Source: Parasponia andersonii
Taxonomy: Eukaryota; Streptophyta; Magnoliopsida; Rosales; Cannabaceae
NCBI GenBank assembly: GCA_002914805.1
Contig: JXTB01000314.1
Span: 308,820 to 372,819, forward strand
Length of the DNA stretch: 64,000 bases
Reading direction: 5' to 3'
The notes beneath the pieces are model-generated. The model had not been told where the DNA came from. It searched no databases and worked only from the letters and a program-made list of their open reading frames with translations. The position numbers and the translations under genes are program-made. Shown here piece by piece: positions 25,419 to 38,264 of the stretch (position 1 is the first letter of the stretch; every line of letters begins with the position of its first letter).

Positions 25419-26045
25419 GTGGTCGGAGAGGTAGATAAGACTCAGGACCACACTAACAGAGGTGTTGTTGATGGTATGATTCTTATTTCTTATTCTTGGG
25501 CTCATGTCTTATTTGATACCGGTGCTTCCCATTCTTTCATCTCCATGTTGTTTGCTCAAATGTTGGGATTAGAATGTTCTATGTTGGACCATGTATTGAC
25601 TTTGGGAACACCTATGGGTGGAGTTACCGATGTTTCTACTATCTGTCATGGTTGTCTTATTGTGATTGATGATAGGAAGCTACTAGCAGATTTAGTTGTA
25701 TTACCTTTGCAACAATTTGATGTGATTCTCGTGATTGATTGGCTATCCAAGTACCGACTAACTGTTGATTGTTTCAACAAGAAAGTGACTCTCTTTCCAA
25801 AGGATAAGCATCCTATTGTTTATCAAGCTCACTTAAATCATTTGAAACAGAGTCCTATTATAAAAGCATGTATAGGTGGAAGGAAGAAGCTAGAGTACTA
25901 TGGGAATTTATTTGCCATCGATGGTGAGATGGGAACAGCCGATCAGTACCCTTGGATATCAGTAGTTAGCCAATTTCCAGATTTTTTTTTGAGGAATTAC
26001 TGGGCCTGTCACTTGATAGGGAGATCAAATTCTACATTGATTTGA
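25419..26045 (+). pseudogene. Ty3 protease domain
   Basis: This is a retropepsin-type domain with active-site motif LFDTGASHSF near 25507 and the downstream 'FDVILVIDWLSKY' segment, where the usual GMDWL has become VIDWL. The ORF runs into the linker before reverse transcriptase and loses the conserved pre-RT reading frame near 25990, probably after a run of T residues at 25983-25990. Confidence 0.85.
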
Positions 26046-26870
26046 TTCTCGAGGCTTAGCCAGCTTCTATTCCAGTCTATCGCATGGCTCCAATGGAAAT
26101 GACTGAGTTGAGAAGTCAGCTGGATGATCTTTTATCAAAAGGGATTCATTAGGAGTAGTACCTCTCCATGGGGTGCTCCTATTCTGTTTGCCAGGAAAGC
26201 TGATGGAACGTTTCGGCTCTGTGTGGATTACAGAAAACTGAATCAGCTAACAGTAAAGAACAAATATCCTTTGCCAAGAATTGATGAACTGTTTGATCAA
26301 CTGGGTGGATCAAGATTCTTTTCCAAGATTGATCTCCAACCTGGTTATTATCAGTTGAAGATCAGGGAAGAAGACATACTGAAAACTGCATTCAGGTCTC
26401 GTTACGATCACTTTGAGTTCCTAGTTATGCCATTTGGTCTGACTAATACTCCAGCAGCTTTCATAGACCTTATGAATAGAATTTTTAGACCTTATTTGGA
26501 TTGATTTATGGTTGTCTTCATTGATGATATCTTGATCTATTCTAAAACTCGAGAATGGCATGCTAAGCACTTGAGAATTGTACTTCAGACCTTGAAGAAT
26601 CACCAACTTTATGCCAAGAGATCCAAGTGTGACTTCTGGATGACGGAAGTGAAATTCTTAGGACATGTTATATCCCATGAAGGAATTTCTGTTGACCCTT
26701 CCAAGGTAGAATCTGTTCTAGGATGGGAAAGACCAAATAATGTAACTGAGATAAGAAGTTTTCTTGGTCTAGCAGGTTATTACCGCCGTTTTGTTGAGAA
26801 TTTCTCGAGAATTGCAATGCCTTTGACAAAGTTGACTAGGAAGAATGTCAAGTTTGTATAGGATGATGAT
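26046..26870 (+). pseudogene. Ty3 reverse transcriptase domain
   Basis: The domain has the RT blocks in order: [67 protein letters not shown] and the catalytic [10 protein letters not shown] (about 26520-26550). A stop separates the first five blocks (26124-26504) from the catalytic block (26508-26861), and a stop or frameshift lies just before 26124. The thumb and connection continue to the junction with RNase H. Confidence 0.9.
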
Positions 26871-27483
26871 TGTGAAGTAGCTTTCATAGAATTGAAGAGG
26901 AGATTAACAATTGCACATGTTCTTACTGTTTCTAAGAGTAATGAACCTTATGTCGTATACACCGATGCTTCTGATTCAGGATTGGGATGTGTCTTAATGC
27001 AGAATGGCAAGGTAGTAGCTTATGCTTCCCGTCTGTTGAAGCCACATAAGAAGAACTATCCCACTCATGATCTAGAGTTAGCAGCTGTGATCTTTGCTCT
27101 CAAGATATGGAGATGCTATCTGTATAGTGTGAAATTTGAGATTTATTCTGGCCATAAGAGTTTGAAGTATCTATTCACTCAACGAGACCTGGACTTAAAA
27201 CAGAGAAGATGGGTTGAGTATATGGAGGACTATGACTTCGAACCTCAGTATCATCCTGGAAAAGCTAATGTTATAGCTGATGCTTTGAGTAGAAAGTCTC
27301 ATAGTGTGTTTTCTTTCTTGATACTAGAAGATTGGAAGAATTTAATTACTATTGGTGACTATAATTTGGAGTATAGCGAAAATGAGAAAACTGCTTGTAT
27401 CAGTAACATTGTAGCTACACCATCACTTCTCAAGATAGCACAGCAAAGTCAAGAATTAAGAGTGGTCTGGAACCAACTTTAAA
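26871..27483 (+). pseudogene. Ty3 RNase H domain
   Basis: The domain begins after the stop at ~26860 with the TDASDSGLG motif (about 26960), then [20 protein letters not shown], the [18 protein letters not shown] block and the terminal ADALSRK (about 27278-27298), which closes RNase H in Ty3 elements. The linker to integrase is cut by stops at ~27481 and ~27505. Confidence 0.88.
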
Positions 27484-28870
27484 ATGATGAGCAGTTAGAT
27501 GGTTAGAGTACCAATAAAGAAGGGTTCGTGCTTTTCAATGGAAGGCTAGTTATAGCCAATGACCCTTATATTAGAGAAACTATTCTGACTGAGGCTCACA
27601 ATTCTAAGTTCGCAGTACATCCTGGTAGCACTAAGATGTACCATGATCTGACGAGGCAATACTGGTGGAAAGGTATGAAACAAGAGGTAGCTACTTTTAT
27701 GGCTAAGTGTATGACTTGTCAGCAAGTTAAGGCAGAATACCAAAGGCCAGTTGGACTACTTCAGCCTTTACCTATTCCAGAATGGAAATAGGATAAAATT
27801 ACCATGGATTTTGTAATAGGCCTACCAAAGACTCAAAGGAAGAATGATGTTGTTTGGGTGATAGTTGATCGGATAACAAAGACTACACACTTCATACCGA
27901 TCAGGATTGACATTTCACTCACCCGACTTAGTCGTCTTTATGTGGCTAATATTGTTTGCTTACATGGGGTATCATCAAGCATAGTTTCTGACAGAGATCC
28001 AAGATTTACACCAAAAGTCTGGAGAGCTTTGTAGAGAGCTTTGGGAACAGAATTAAATCTTAGTATAGCTCATCATCCTCAGATAGATGGCCAATCTGAG
28101 AGGACTATACAGTTCCTAGAGGACATGCTTCGTTCATGTATACTAGATTTTGGTAGAAGCTAGGATGATCACCTATCATTGGTGGAGTTTGCTTACAACA
28201 ACAGCTATCAAACTAGTCTTAGTATGGCTCCATATGAGGTACTATATGGGAGACCCTGCAGATCATCTTTGTGATAGGCTAATGCAGAGGAGCGTGTTAC
28301 TCTTGGGCCTGAGCTAGTACAAGAGACTACCAAGAAGGTTAATAAGATCAGAGAAAGACTCAAGGTTGTTCAAAGTCACCAGAAAAACTACGCTGACATC
28401 TCAAGATGCAAGGTAGAGTTTGACATTGGTGACAGGTATTTTTGAAGGTTACGCCAATGCGTGGAGTCACAAAATTTGGAGTTAAATGGAAGTTAGTTTT
28501 AAGGTACATTGGGCCATTCGAAATTTCTGAAAGAATTGGACCTGTTGCTTATCGTCTGGATCTACCACCATAGTTGGGTCGAGTACACAATGTATTCCAC
28601 ATTTCAATGCTCAGGAAGTACATACTTGGCCCGTCTCACGTTGTCCAGTATATAGAAGTACCTATCCAAGAGAATGTGACTTATGAGGAGCAACCAGTTC
28701 GAATACTGGGGAGAAAACTCAAGTTGCTTCGTAATAGGTTCTTTGGGAACATTACAAGGAAGAAGAAGCAACTTGGGAACTTGAGACCAAGATGTATGAA
28801 AAATATCCTCATTTGTTTAACTTTCAACTTGAGGTTGTACTTTGATTTATGTCTTGAACTTTAAATTTCA
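27484..28870 (+). pseudogene. Ty3 integrase and C-terminal region
   Basis: The zinc-binding HHCC part (H..VHPGSTKMYHDL..YWW....C..C) is at 27598-27725. The catalytic core follows: MDFVIGLPKT (27804), SDRDPRFT (about 27988) and a region with 'GQSERT'-like sequence (~28090), with stops between pieces at ~27789, ~28033 and ~28160. The tail has 'NVFHISMLRKY' (28592), typical of the segment ahead of the chromodomain in plant Ty3 elements, then a degraded end. The chromodomain itself is not certain. Confidence 0.82.
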
Positions 28871-28896
28871 GGACGAAATTTCTGTAAGGGGAAGAA

Positions 28897-30813
28897 TGTA
28901 AAATCTTGTTTTTTAAGAAGGCAAAAGGGTCTTTTGACCAAATTTTTAAAAAAACGGATCTTTTTTTTTCACTCTCTCTCTTCTGCTCATCTCACTCTCT
29001 CTGCTCTCTCTCTCTCATTCTCACCCGCTCCCTCACCATTTCTCTCTCTCTCTTCCGTTGTTCTTTCTCTCCTCTGTCGCGCTCACCACCGCACCTAGAC
29101 AACGCGCGCTGCCTAGCCGAGCCTCCCGTCGGAGCAACGCGCGTCGTCAGACCGCCGCGTTGCTGAGGGGGATGCAAAGTTCTGCCATGCTTTCGTCGCT
29201 CACCGGCGCGAATTCCGACCACGAAAAGCCGCGAAACCGGCGGCAATTGAATCCTCTCATCGTGGGCTTTCTCCAAGTATATATATTACGATCCCATTTT
29301 GCCGGGATTAAAAGTTGCCATTTTTGTGTATTTTTGAGCTCGGGTTCAACTTTTGATCTAACCGTTAGATTTTGTTTTTGTTGTCATTTTTGGAATGTAC
29401 TTGGAAAATGGTGAAGTTTGATATATATATATATATATATTGACTATATTTGGTGATCGGCACGAAAGACCATTTCTAACGGCTTAGATTTTATCTCGTT
29501 TTGCGTGACACCGGTCCGGTGTCAGTCCGGACCCAAGCTGGTCAAATCATATGTCTAATCTAGCTATTCTGAGTACTAGGAGTTCGGTAAAGAGGTTTGT
29601 TTGTCGATTCGAAGCTCCGTTAATGAGTTAATTTTTCACAAGTGAGCGATCAAGAGCCTAGAATTAGTTTCCGACCCTCCAAGCGATCGTTCAACGGCAC
29701 CTTGAGGACCCATTGGTGTGATATCACTATTCTAGTGAGGTAGGGGTTCAATTACTAAGTTTTATACTTATTTTGATTTAAAATGTGCATTATGACCTAT
29801 TTCTTAAAAATGTCGATTTTCATGGAATTCAATAGTTTGATTGGATATTGGATAAATTTGTGAACTGTTGAGATATATTGGATTGTTATGATTTTTATAC
29901 AGGTTTAAAATTTTGGTTTTGGGAAAATATAGCCGTTATGCTGCCCGATTTTCTTTAAATCCCAGAATAATACCAAATGAGTATTAAAGCGTGATTTCTT
30001 AAAACACTTGATGCATGGTTATTACACACTCTATGACATGTTGTACCTACCATAGGATCACGTACTTGAATTCTGTTTTAGTATCATGGTACTTAGATCG
30101 CTGGCGAGTTGCTACAGCGCTAGGTGAGAGACCTAGGTCCCTGCGTAGGATTTGCTGACACAACTCCGGGTAGTATCAATATACTGGGTACCTCTGTTAC
30201 AGAGGTATTACAGGACCGTGATGGGAGGATGAGAGCTCATGTATATACTTGTACTTGGTTGATTTATGATATGTACAATTATGAACATGATTGCTTATGA
30301 TTTTGATTACTTTGCGAACTTATTTTATAAATGGATTTTGGAAATGTGTTAACCATGCAGGTTTGAAAAGTTGCATTCATACCAAAAAGGGTAATTGAAA
30401 TTCCTACTGAGCATGCGAATCCTCACCCCCTTTCTTTCCCTTCTCAGGTGGTTTACATTGCGACTTGGACAACTCCGGGGTGGAGTAATCTAAAGAGAAG
30501 TTTATCCTAATTTTGTGGTTGGTAATTACTTTGATACTTACCTTGAATTTGTAATAATATTTAAGGCTCATACTTTAGATTTAGTCTGTATTATCTATAA
30601 TGCCCACTAGTGATGATGATATGATGCATATTAATATTTTATATCTATTATTAACAGTTTATGTCTAGTGGTGATCACAAACTGTGGGAATTTAAAAATT
30701 TGAACTATTTTTGTAAACTAGTTGTTGTTTTTTTATTATTTTCTAAAATAAATTATGAATTTCTACTTGTGAAATTCCATTTCTGCCACTAGTGTGGGGT
30801 TTGGGTCGTGACA
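28897..30813 (+). repeat. 3' LTR of the full-length Ty3 element
   Basis: Same start and end motifs as the 5' LTR. It retains the CT-rich tract (~28970-29060), the TA run (~29422-29440) and the stem-loop chain (30099-30207). The GC-rich open frames at 28992-29414 are within the LTR and are not host genes. Confidence 0.9.
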
Positions 30814-31954
30814 AAATTAGTTAAGTTTCCTTAGTTATATTTTTTTCATCAAATACTTTGAATTGTTCTTGATGAATTTTATTATTTGTAATTAAGGGTC
30901 ATAATATTATAAGTGAGTCAAAAACACTAATGACTGCACAGATTTAAAATCTAAATCATCCTTGGGCTAAATATTATTAGGTATAGATCACACTTTTTAG
31001 TCCCATAACTAAACTTAGGCTAAATGTAATTAGAAGTATACATTATTTATTTCCTATAATTGATTTTATACTTAATTTTAAATAAATCTTTTCTTATCCC
31101 AATTAGAAATCTAAAATAAAATTTTTTATTTATTCTTATACTAAATTTCTAACATAAAATTTCAAGTTTTATAATTTATATTTTTGCCCATAATCTTAGG
31201 ATTTCTAACATTTATGCCCTCTAATTGTAAATATTGAGTTATACCTTATCTTTTTGTTAAAGATTCTTCCTTTTTTTACTTTCATACTTAAATATAGTCT
31301 TACAACTGCCTAAAATAACTTCTCACATATTCGACCTATATTTTGTCAAAATTACACTTTTGACCCAAATATTCAAAGCTTCGGCATTTTAGTCCTTTCA
31401 ACTTTTCAGCAAACATCTTTAATTTTTTGAAAGCATTTTTAATGGATAAAAATCTGTTCTTAAAGATCTAAGTCTAAATCATTAAACTTGGTTCATTTTC
31501 ATATATATTTTATTTAGAGTCTTATACTTAAAAATCTTCCACATTTGTGTTTAATCCTTTTGATTTTACTATTATTATTATTATTTAACCTTTATTATTA
31601 TGCAGTATTTATATTTAAAGGCTTAAGAAATCAACAAAATAAGTCTAAACGTAGTATAAATCATATAACATCTAAAGTAGATCAAATATATTATTACCTA
31701 TTTATTCTTATATAGATTCTATTTAAACACATAACAAGCAAGGTGAGAAAATATTTACCTTCCAAACTTGAATATTCTTTCTTACATCTCCATCACAAAA
31801 TTAGGTGTTTTCTTTTCTTAATTATAATTCTTAATTTCTAGAGTTAATGGGTAAAATATTATAGTTCTTGTGGATTTGGAAGAAAGTGAGGTAGAAAGAG
31901 TTTTTTTTTTTTAAGGAAAGGATAATTAGAAAAATAAAGATAGTTTTGGCTAAG
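30814..31954. other. AT-rich intergenic DNA, nothing recognised
   Basis: No ORF of note and no repeat partner were found in the window. It ends where the second copy of the 1-915 repeat begins. Confidence 0.5.
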
Positions 31955-32920
31955 TAATTGGAAGGTTAAGTATGGATTTGTAATTGCCAAATGAATGATC
32001 TATTTATAAACCATCCAGAGGAGTTATCCAATAATATGCACTTTTACATTCCATCTAATAATCTAAGTACAATTATTACTAATTTTGTCAATATATCTTC
32101 TTTTACTACTCTATTACTTTATCTTTTACTTTATTTTTCACTCATCCACTACTTTTATCTCTAATCTTTCTTCTTTTTCAATTACTTGGAATCCAATATT
32201 ACTAGCTCCCAAAGAAAGTCTCCATTATATTAATATTTTTCATATCTTTTGAATTATTTCAGAGACAGAAGCTACTAATTAGTTTTATCTATGTCTTCCA
32301 CTTTGAATTATGGACACTAATTTCTAAAGAATATTTCTATTATCATTTTTTTCTACCTTTTGAATTATTTTAGAGACAAAAACTATCAATTAGTTTTGTC
32401 TATATTTTCGTTTTTAAGAATTACCCACTAACTTTATCATTTTTCTTTTTTATTCTACTAATTTAAAGTTATTACCTCTCTAAGATAAAACTTCACCATT
32501 CTTCATCTTTTTCTACAACTTATTTTCCACCCTTAGATTGATTTATCTACTTAATTCTTTGTATACTTAAATCTTAGCCATTCAAATTATGGCATAGTAC
32601 TATTTTGGTGCAACCATTAATTTTAGGTTATAAAATGTAACAATTTTTAATGTGACATAAACATGTCACGTTCTTAACTAGGTTATATTGATGTACATAA
32701 TGTATTCTTTATAAAATTAATTTATTATTAAGGAAAACTAACTTAGAATTTTTAAGTTAAAACAATGAATAACTATGATTTTCTCACGTAATAAAATTTA
32801 ACTTTAAAATAATACTATACATATAATTTCAAGGATTTACGAATATAAACTTATTAAAATTCGATACTAAGTCTATTAATAATAATTCTACTAAAGTTGT
32901 AAGTTTAAGGATTCCTAAAA
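31955..32920. repeat. Right copy of the ~0.9 kb direct repeat
   Basis: This parallels 1-915 in order and orientation, with many substitutions and small indels (for example an extra block near 32341-32420). The flanks differ after the 'aggattcct' end. The intervening 31 kb is almost wholly transposon DNA. Confidence 0.75.
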
Positions 32921-34086
32921 GGTTATATCCTTTCTTCCAAAAGTGGGATAAATCTGTACAAAGCCCGGATAAGAATCCGCTTTTGGGCTTTTATTAAACT
33001 TCTTTAAAGTTTGATGGTCAACAAATACATATTAAAAGAAATTAAATAGTTGGATTACATGATAGATCAAAATTAAAATGTTTTCCACATTTGACAAATG
33101 TTATGAAACTAAATAGACGGTTTATATTTTAACTAAGATAAACTAAAATGTGGTTTAATTAAAATTTAATCTATTTAGTACTTATTTGAAAATTCTCATA
33201 TTGTTTTCATGAACCATCGATGCTAGAACTATATTAGTTTTTTTTTCTTTCCCCTTACCTTTCAGTCCCATAAATTTATAAGACCTTTTATCCCTAATGT
33301 TCTTCGATGTAGATGTTGTAATAATCTTGTCCATCACTTAAACTCACAAAAAAAATGGTGAGAGTAAATAAAAAAGACTAACATGAATAAATACAAATAA
33401 TATTACGAGAGTAATCATAAAAAACAACAATGTAATGCACTATATAACAACATTATAACATAATTATATAAACAAATTATTGGCTGGTATTTTCTGTCAT
33501 CTAATAAAAGGTGAACCATGCAAGATGTAGTGAAATTTGGAGTCCAACAATGATCAGCAATCAATTTTTTTCAGTATAGGTTGCTTATTATAAACTCAGA
33601 TCATTGATATTCAATTGAACTTACTTCAATTTATTTCGCATGACTAAGATCAAAAGAAAATTACAAAAAACTTATATATTATATGTTTAAAGCCAATAAA
33701 TGTTAAAAAAAATTTTTCTTTTTAAAAATTGGTAGCAAAAAATCTTATGAAATCAATTTTGTAAATGGTCAATTTCAAAATAATAGCACATATAATTATA
33801 CTCTTTCAAAATTCATACCCATTTATAAATTTATATATTGTTACCACTAGAGTAATTTTTATATTTATCTGAATGGTACTTTAAAAAACAAAATGCGTTA
33901 TTTGACTCTTGAAAAATTTGAGTCAACATGCAACTCACATACTTCAATTTCTCAAAGTTATTTAAGTTTTATAAATTATTGTTTCTCTTTTTTCTTTTTT
34001 TCTTTTTTGTAAATAATTCTCTTTTTCTTATGACTTTCAAAACTCCCTTATTATGTAAAATCTACCTCGTGATTAGCATAATATAA
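32921..34086. other. AT-rich intergenic DNA, no gene seen
   Basis: A short reverse repeat, 'agcccggat' with 'atccgcttttgggct', lies at ~32961-32990. Otherwise nothing is recognisable. Confidence 0.45.
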
Positions 34087-35294
34087 GGGCCTATTTGGGA
34101 TACGGGATTGGATTGGATTAAGTGACTCGGATTAGAGTGGATTGGACTGAATAAGATTACACTGGATTCAATACTATGTTTGCCATTTGATTGGATTGGA
34201 CTGAATTGTAAAAAAATAAAATAAATATTAGACATTAAAACTCTAGTAAAATTCCAAGCTAGCCAAAATCTAGTACACATCTCCGATCTTCATTCCCTCT
34301 CTTCCAATTCATCTTTGTATATGAAGTCTAATTTTATTTCTCCTGCAACTAAATGAAACAAGATCCATTTCATCCTAAAATTAAAGCAATTTTCCCTATA
34401 GATCTAAGCCGAGAAAGGGAGGGTATATATGTATGTACATATATATATCTTTGAAGATAAATATGATTAATATGATGGGGGATGGAAAGGGCCTTTGGCT
34501 CTGTGGTGATGAACTTAACACAAATCGCCACCAAAACTCTGAAAAAAAAAAAAAAAAAAAAAAAAAAAGCCACGAAAGCTCCAAACCACCCATATCTCCC
34601 CTGTATCAGTCTTCACCACATGCTTTGACTCCTTCAACAAGAAGGGTGGATCTTATTTTCAAAGCCCTGTCTTCATCTTCATTAATGCCCATTAGTTTCA
34701 ATACTCTATAGCTTAGCACAAGCACTAAAATTCGACGGATCTGGCAATGGCAGCACAAGATGGGAGGCGGTAGCGGCGACACAACCATGACAATGTGAGA
34801 AAAAAGGGTGTTCGACCAAGAGGAAAGAGCGATGTCAACTGTCGAGAGAAGATAGGGGGTGTTGATGGAGGTTTTATCAACGATAATTTTAGAAAAAAAT
34901 TAAGAGATGTGGCTTGTGTGAATTGTGATAATAATCAAAGCAAATAAAGAGAGTGGATTTTATAGTGGTTCAGCCCCGAAAAAGATGAGCCTACGTCAAC
35001 TGTTTTTCTACTATTGTATGGAAAATTACAAATACTCAAGATTACAATCTCTCGTCTGGAAATTGGAAAGACTGAAGAGCTATTGAAATACTAAAAACTT
35101 GGAATACCCAAAACTTGATCCCTCCTTCGGAACATTGAGTCCCCTTTATATAGGTAAAGGTAACCCTATGTCCCTAGGATCCTAATTGTATAAACGGGTA
35201 ACTACATAATTGGATAATCATAAATTAAGTAACAACTTAATTGGATAACCCTTCAAAAATGGGTGACTAGTTGATCATAAATAGGAGACTTCTG

Positions 35295-35380
35295 TTTCCC
35301 TTTCCTTGTAAGTCTCCTGTTTGACAGCATATACTTGTTTTCCTTTCCTTGTAGGTCTCCTGTTTGACAGCATATACTTA
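35295..35380. repeat. 43 bp tandem duplication
   Basis: Two adjacent copies, 35295-35337 and 35338-35380, both contain 'tttccttgta', 'gtctcctgtttgacagcat' and 'atactt', with two or three differences between them. Confidence 0.85.
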
Positions 35381-35397
35381 TGTAAAAAGAGACTGTA

Positions 35398-35492
35398 CGG
35401 AGAAGGTCGCATATAACCATTACGGAGGAGGTCGCATATAACCATCACGGAGGAGGTCGCATGTAACCATCACGGAGGAGGTCGCATATAAC
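35398..35492. repeat. 25 bp minisatellite, 3.8 copies
   Basis: The unit has the core 'ggaggtcgcatataacc'. Copies are at 35398-35422, 35423-35447, 35448-35472 and 35473-35492 (partial). Copies lie directly adjacent with no spacers, so this is not a CRISPR array. Confidence 0.9.
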
Positions 35493-35704
35493 CTTTAGGA
35501 TTTTAGACCACACAACAGGGGGAGGAGGGTTAGGAAGAAATAATCTTGGGTAATCTCACCATGTTGGGTGGGATTGTTTATCTCACAATGTATAGGATTA
35601 TTTTGAGTCAAGCGACTATTAGAATAGTCAAAAATTTTCACCAAACATATGATCAGGACTATTTATCCTAATCTCAATCCCAATCCTATACACCAAACAT
35701 GGCC

Positions 35705-38230
35705 TAAATATATATAAAGAGATAATGCATATAATATAACTCAGGAGGGAAAAAAATCTATAAACTAAAGAATATAAACATAGACTACAAAAACAGAGGT
35801 AGCCGAAAGAATGCAACAAATAATTAATAGAGTAAGTAAAAATGAACATACAACTATAGAAGGAATACCTAAAAATTAAACAAAAGCTTTACCTAAACCT
35901 GAAAATTAAGGAGGAGGACCCATTGAATGTGAACCAGAAATCAAAATTAGAAAATCTTGCAAGAGAGAAAAAAGAAATCATAAAATAAAAGAAGAGATAG
36001 CAAATCGTATAAGAGAAAGAAAACAAAGAATTTCGAAAAGTCTAACAAAAATATTAGGATTATCATAGAAATAAAAATGTAATAGAGGGATGAAGAAGGA
36101 CTAAGGGCATAATATACTTTTTCCATTTAAAACAAGTATTAAAATATCATATCAAAAGAGTGAGCTCAAAATAAATGTTCGTTTTCCAAATACTATAACA
36201 AAATGATTAATGTATCAATTACCAAATGTAAAATTTGATTTACCAAAAATATACATTTATATATTGAATATAAATCTAGTATATTGGGTGATCTACTCAC
36301 TATAAGAATTAATGAACTTAGTCATTTAGCTATGGAAAAAAAAAAAAAAGACATTTTTCACTATGATAAAAAAGAACATGGTCTCTAATTTCTCAAACAA
36401 ATAAGGGTGAAGTTGAAATACCTAGCTCAAAAATGGTGTTTTGGTTTAATAGAATGTGTATTAGGATGAAATGACAATTTATTTATAATACCTATTCTCT
36501 TATTTGTTTTATATTTTGGACAAAGAGATACTCATTTATTTATAAACATAACTCTTAAGACGATGGAATTATTATTTCTTTCCAATAGCTAAGGAATAAT
36601 GATTCAATTGTTTAATAATTTCTTAAAAATATAACTCTTCATTTTCACTATAATGTAAAAGTATATTATATTTTCTTTTTTAACTGAATTATGAAATATT
36701 ATTCATATTGCTATTCAAATTCTATTTTATTATAATTTCCATGAAAGGACCTGTTTGATATTGGCTTTTAAAAGATTACTTTTGGCTTCCTAAGCCCAAA
36801 AGTAAGGATAGAGTTAGGAATTTAATATAGAGGAGACAAAAGTTAAATATTTTTAACTATAAGAAGGCCTAACTCAAAACTTAAGAGGCATGCTTAAAAT
36901 TTTATAAGTTTAGGGAGGCCAAATGCTTTAAATGATGCAAAGACTAATTTTAGAAAAAAATTTACACATAGTTTATAAGAAAAATAAAATTAAAGTAAAA
37001 ATTGTCTCATTTTGGTCCCACGTAGCTCTTGCTCAAAAGCAACTTTTGAACTTATTTAGGTTAAATATTGAAAAAGAATCTAGTTTTTAAAGGCCCGACA
37101 CATAGGTTTTATATAAGTAAAACTTCAAAGAAAATATGGATTGTACTTTAGTTTTTAATGAAAACTTTTACATCCATATATATACTAATTTTAATAACTT
37201 GAAAAAAAGAAACAATTTATATCTTGAAAGACTCTTTTTAATATACCATTCAAACAATATTTGATCGAGCTCATTTGGGATAATTTTTATTTCAATAACT
37301 TGTTTGGCATAGCTTTCAAAGATCTTTAAGAGCTTGGAATATTTAGATGAATTGTCGTAATGTCTTTTTTTAATTAGAAGACTTTCTTAATAAAGCATTG
37401 ACTGATTAGTTTTTCCAAAAAAATCTTATTGAGCTTTTACTTCAAGAAAGAAAAGTTATTCAAGTAAAAATTATCCCAAACACCTGTTTGACATAGTTTC
37501 CAAATATATTTTTGAGTTGAGAAGTTTTTTTTTAGAGTGTTCAAATGAATTGTCTGAAATATATTAATAAGAAGAATTTTTTAATAGAATATAAGCATAC
37601 TGGTTTAGTTTTTATAGGAAGATCTTTCATTAACTTTTACTTAAAAAAGTAAAATTATTCGGAAAGGACCAATAAAAATCTTTTTAGAAAAATTAATGAG
37701 TTTATACTTTGAAAAAATCTTTGACAATTATGTCAAACTGTGCCAAATAATTCGACATCTATGATTTAACCTCTTTTCTTTCCTCATCTGACCTCTTTTC
37801 TTTTTTCATTTATATATAAACTCTACATCCATTCTTCTATTCTTAGTATGATTTGACTAGTTTTACCTCCTATTTTGAACTAGCCAAACAACATTAATTA
37901 AATTTCACAAAGCCATAAGAGAATTTCATAAACCAAGTCAAACTAAGTGCGGTGCATTGCAGTGGTTTATGCAGTTTGTCGGTGTTTTTTTTTTTTTTTT
38001 TTTCAACCCCTCTAGTTCAAGGAATCAAATGCCCCCGTATTCCAATTCCCATGGAAGAATTTTAAGAGGTGAGGACAGCCCGACCCATTTTGTAGGCTCT
38101 CTTTTGGGGGTACTTGGCCCATTAAGATTGACAGCTTCCGAGTAACACATACTAATATGAGTCTGACGCATGAGCAGTAATCAAACCCAAAATAATTCCT
38201 ATGTCAAAAAAAAAAATTAAAAATAATAAA
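35705..38230. other. AT-rich intergenic DNA upstream of the nonaspanin gene
   Basis: No gene is seen. Two diverged copies of a ~180-190 bp segment lie in tandem at ~37302-37490 and ~37483-37680. A poly-T run is at 37986-38003. Confidence 0.45.
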
Positions 38231-38264
38231 ATAAAAGTAAATAATAATAAGAAAATAAGATNTT

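Larger units (their letters stand above)
22173..30813 (+). mobile_element. Full-length but degenerate Ty3 LTR retrotransposon
   Basis: The element spans 8.6 kb with LTRs at 22173-24072 and 28897-30813. Both begin TGTAAAATCTTG and end GGGTCGTGACA. The flanking 5-mers are aaatc (22168-22172) and aaatt (30814-30818), a target duplication with one difference. Internal order is gag, zinc knuckle, protease, reverse transcriptase, RNase H, integrase and a possible chromodomain-like tail, the Ty3 order. A purine-rich tract (aaggggaagaa) precedes the 3' LTR. Stops and frameshifts occur in most domains, so it is not autonomous. The RT and integrase style fits the chromovirus branch, but I cannot confirm the lineage. 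Confidence 0.9.
34087..35704. mobile_element. Candidate PIF/Harbinger-like element without transposase
   Basis: The left end reads GGGCCTATTTGGGATACGG, and the right end in reverse complement reads GGCCATGTTTGGTGTATAGG. Both then continue with 'gattgg' repeats, so they form imperfect terminal inverted repeats. The flanking trinucleotide is TAA on both sides (34084-34086 and 35705-35707), the target duplication expected for PIF/Harbinger. Inside are a poly-A run (34542-34568), a GC-richer stretch, a 43 bp tandem pair and a 25 bp minisatellite. No transposase is encoded, and part of the interior (from ~34860) looks like another repeat inserted in it. Confidence 0.45.

Noticed and set aside
26124-26861. 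Reverse transcriptase that could be an integrated pararetrovirus
   Set aside because: LTRs, gag, protease, RNase H and integrase are present in Ty3 order with a target duplication, so it is an LTR retrotransposon.
28992-29414. GC-rich ORFs on both strands, arginine- and serine-rich
   Set aside because: They lie in the LTR and have no family resemblance. The equivalent part of the 5' LTR does not keep the frames.
34370-34711. Several ORFs with phenylalanine or lysine runs
   Set aside because: They are created by the poly-A run at 34542-34568 and show no protein family pattern.
35398-35492. Regular short repeats that could suggest a CRISPR array
   Set aside because: The 25 bp units touch one another with no unique spacers, and the setting is plant nuclear DNA. 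It is a minisatellite.
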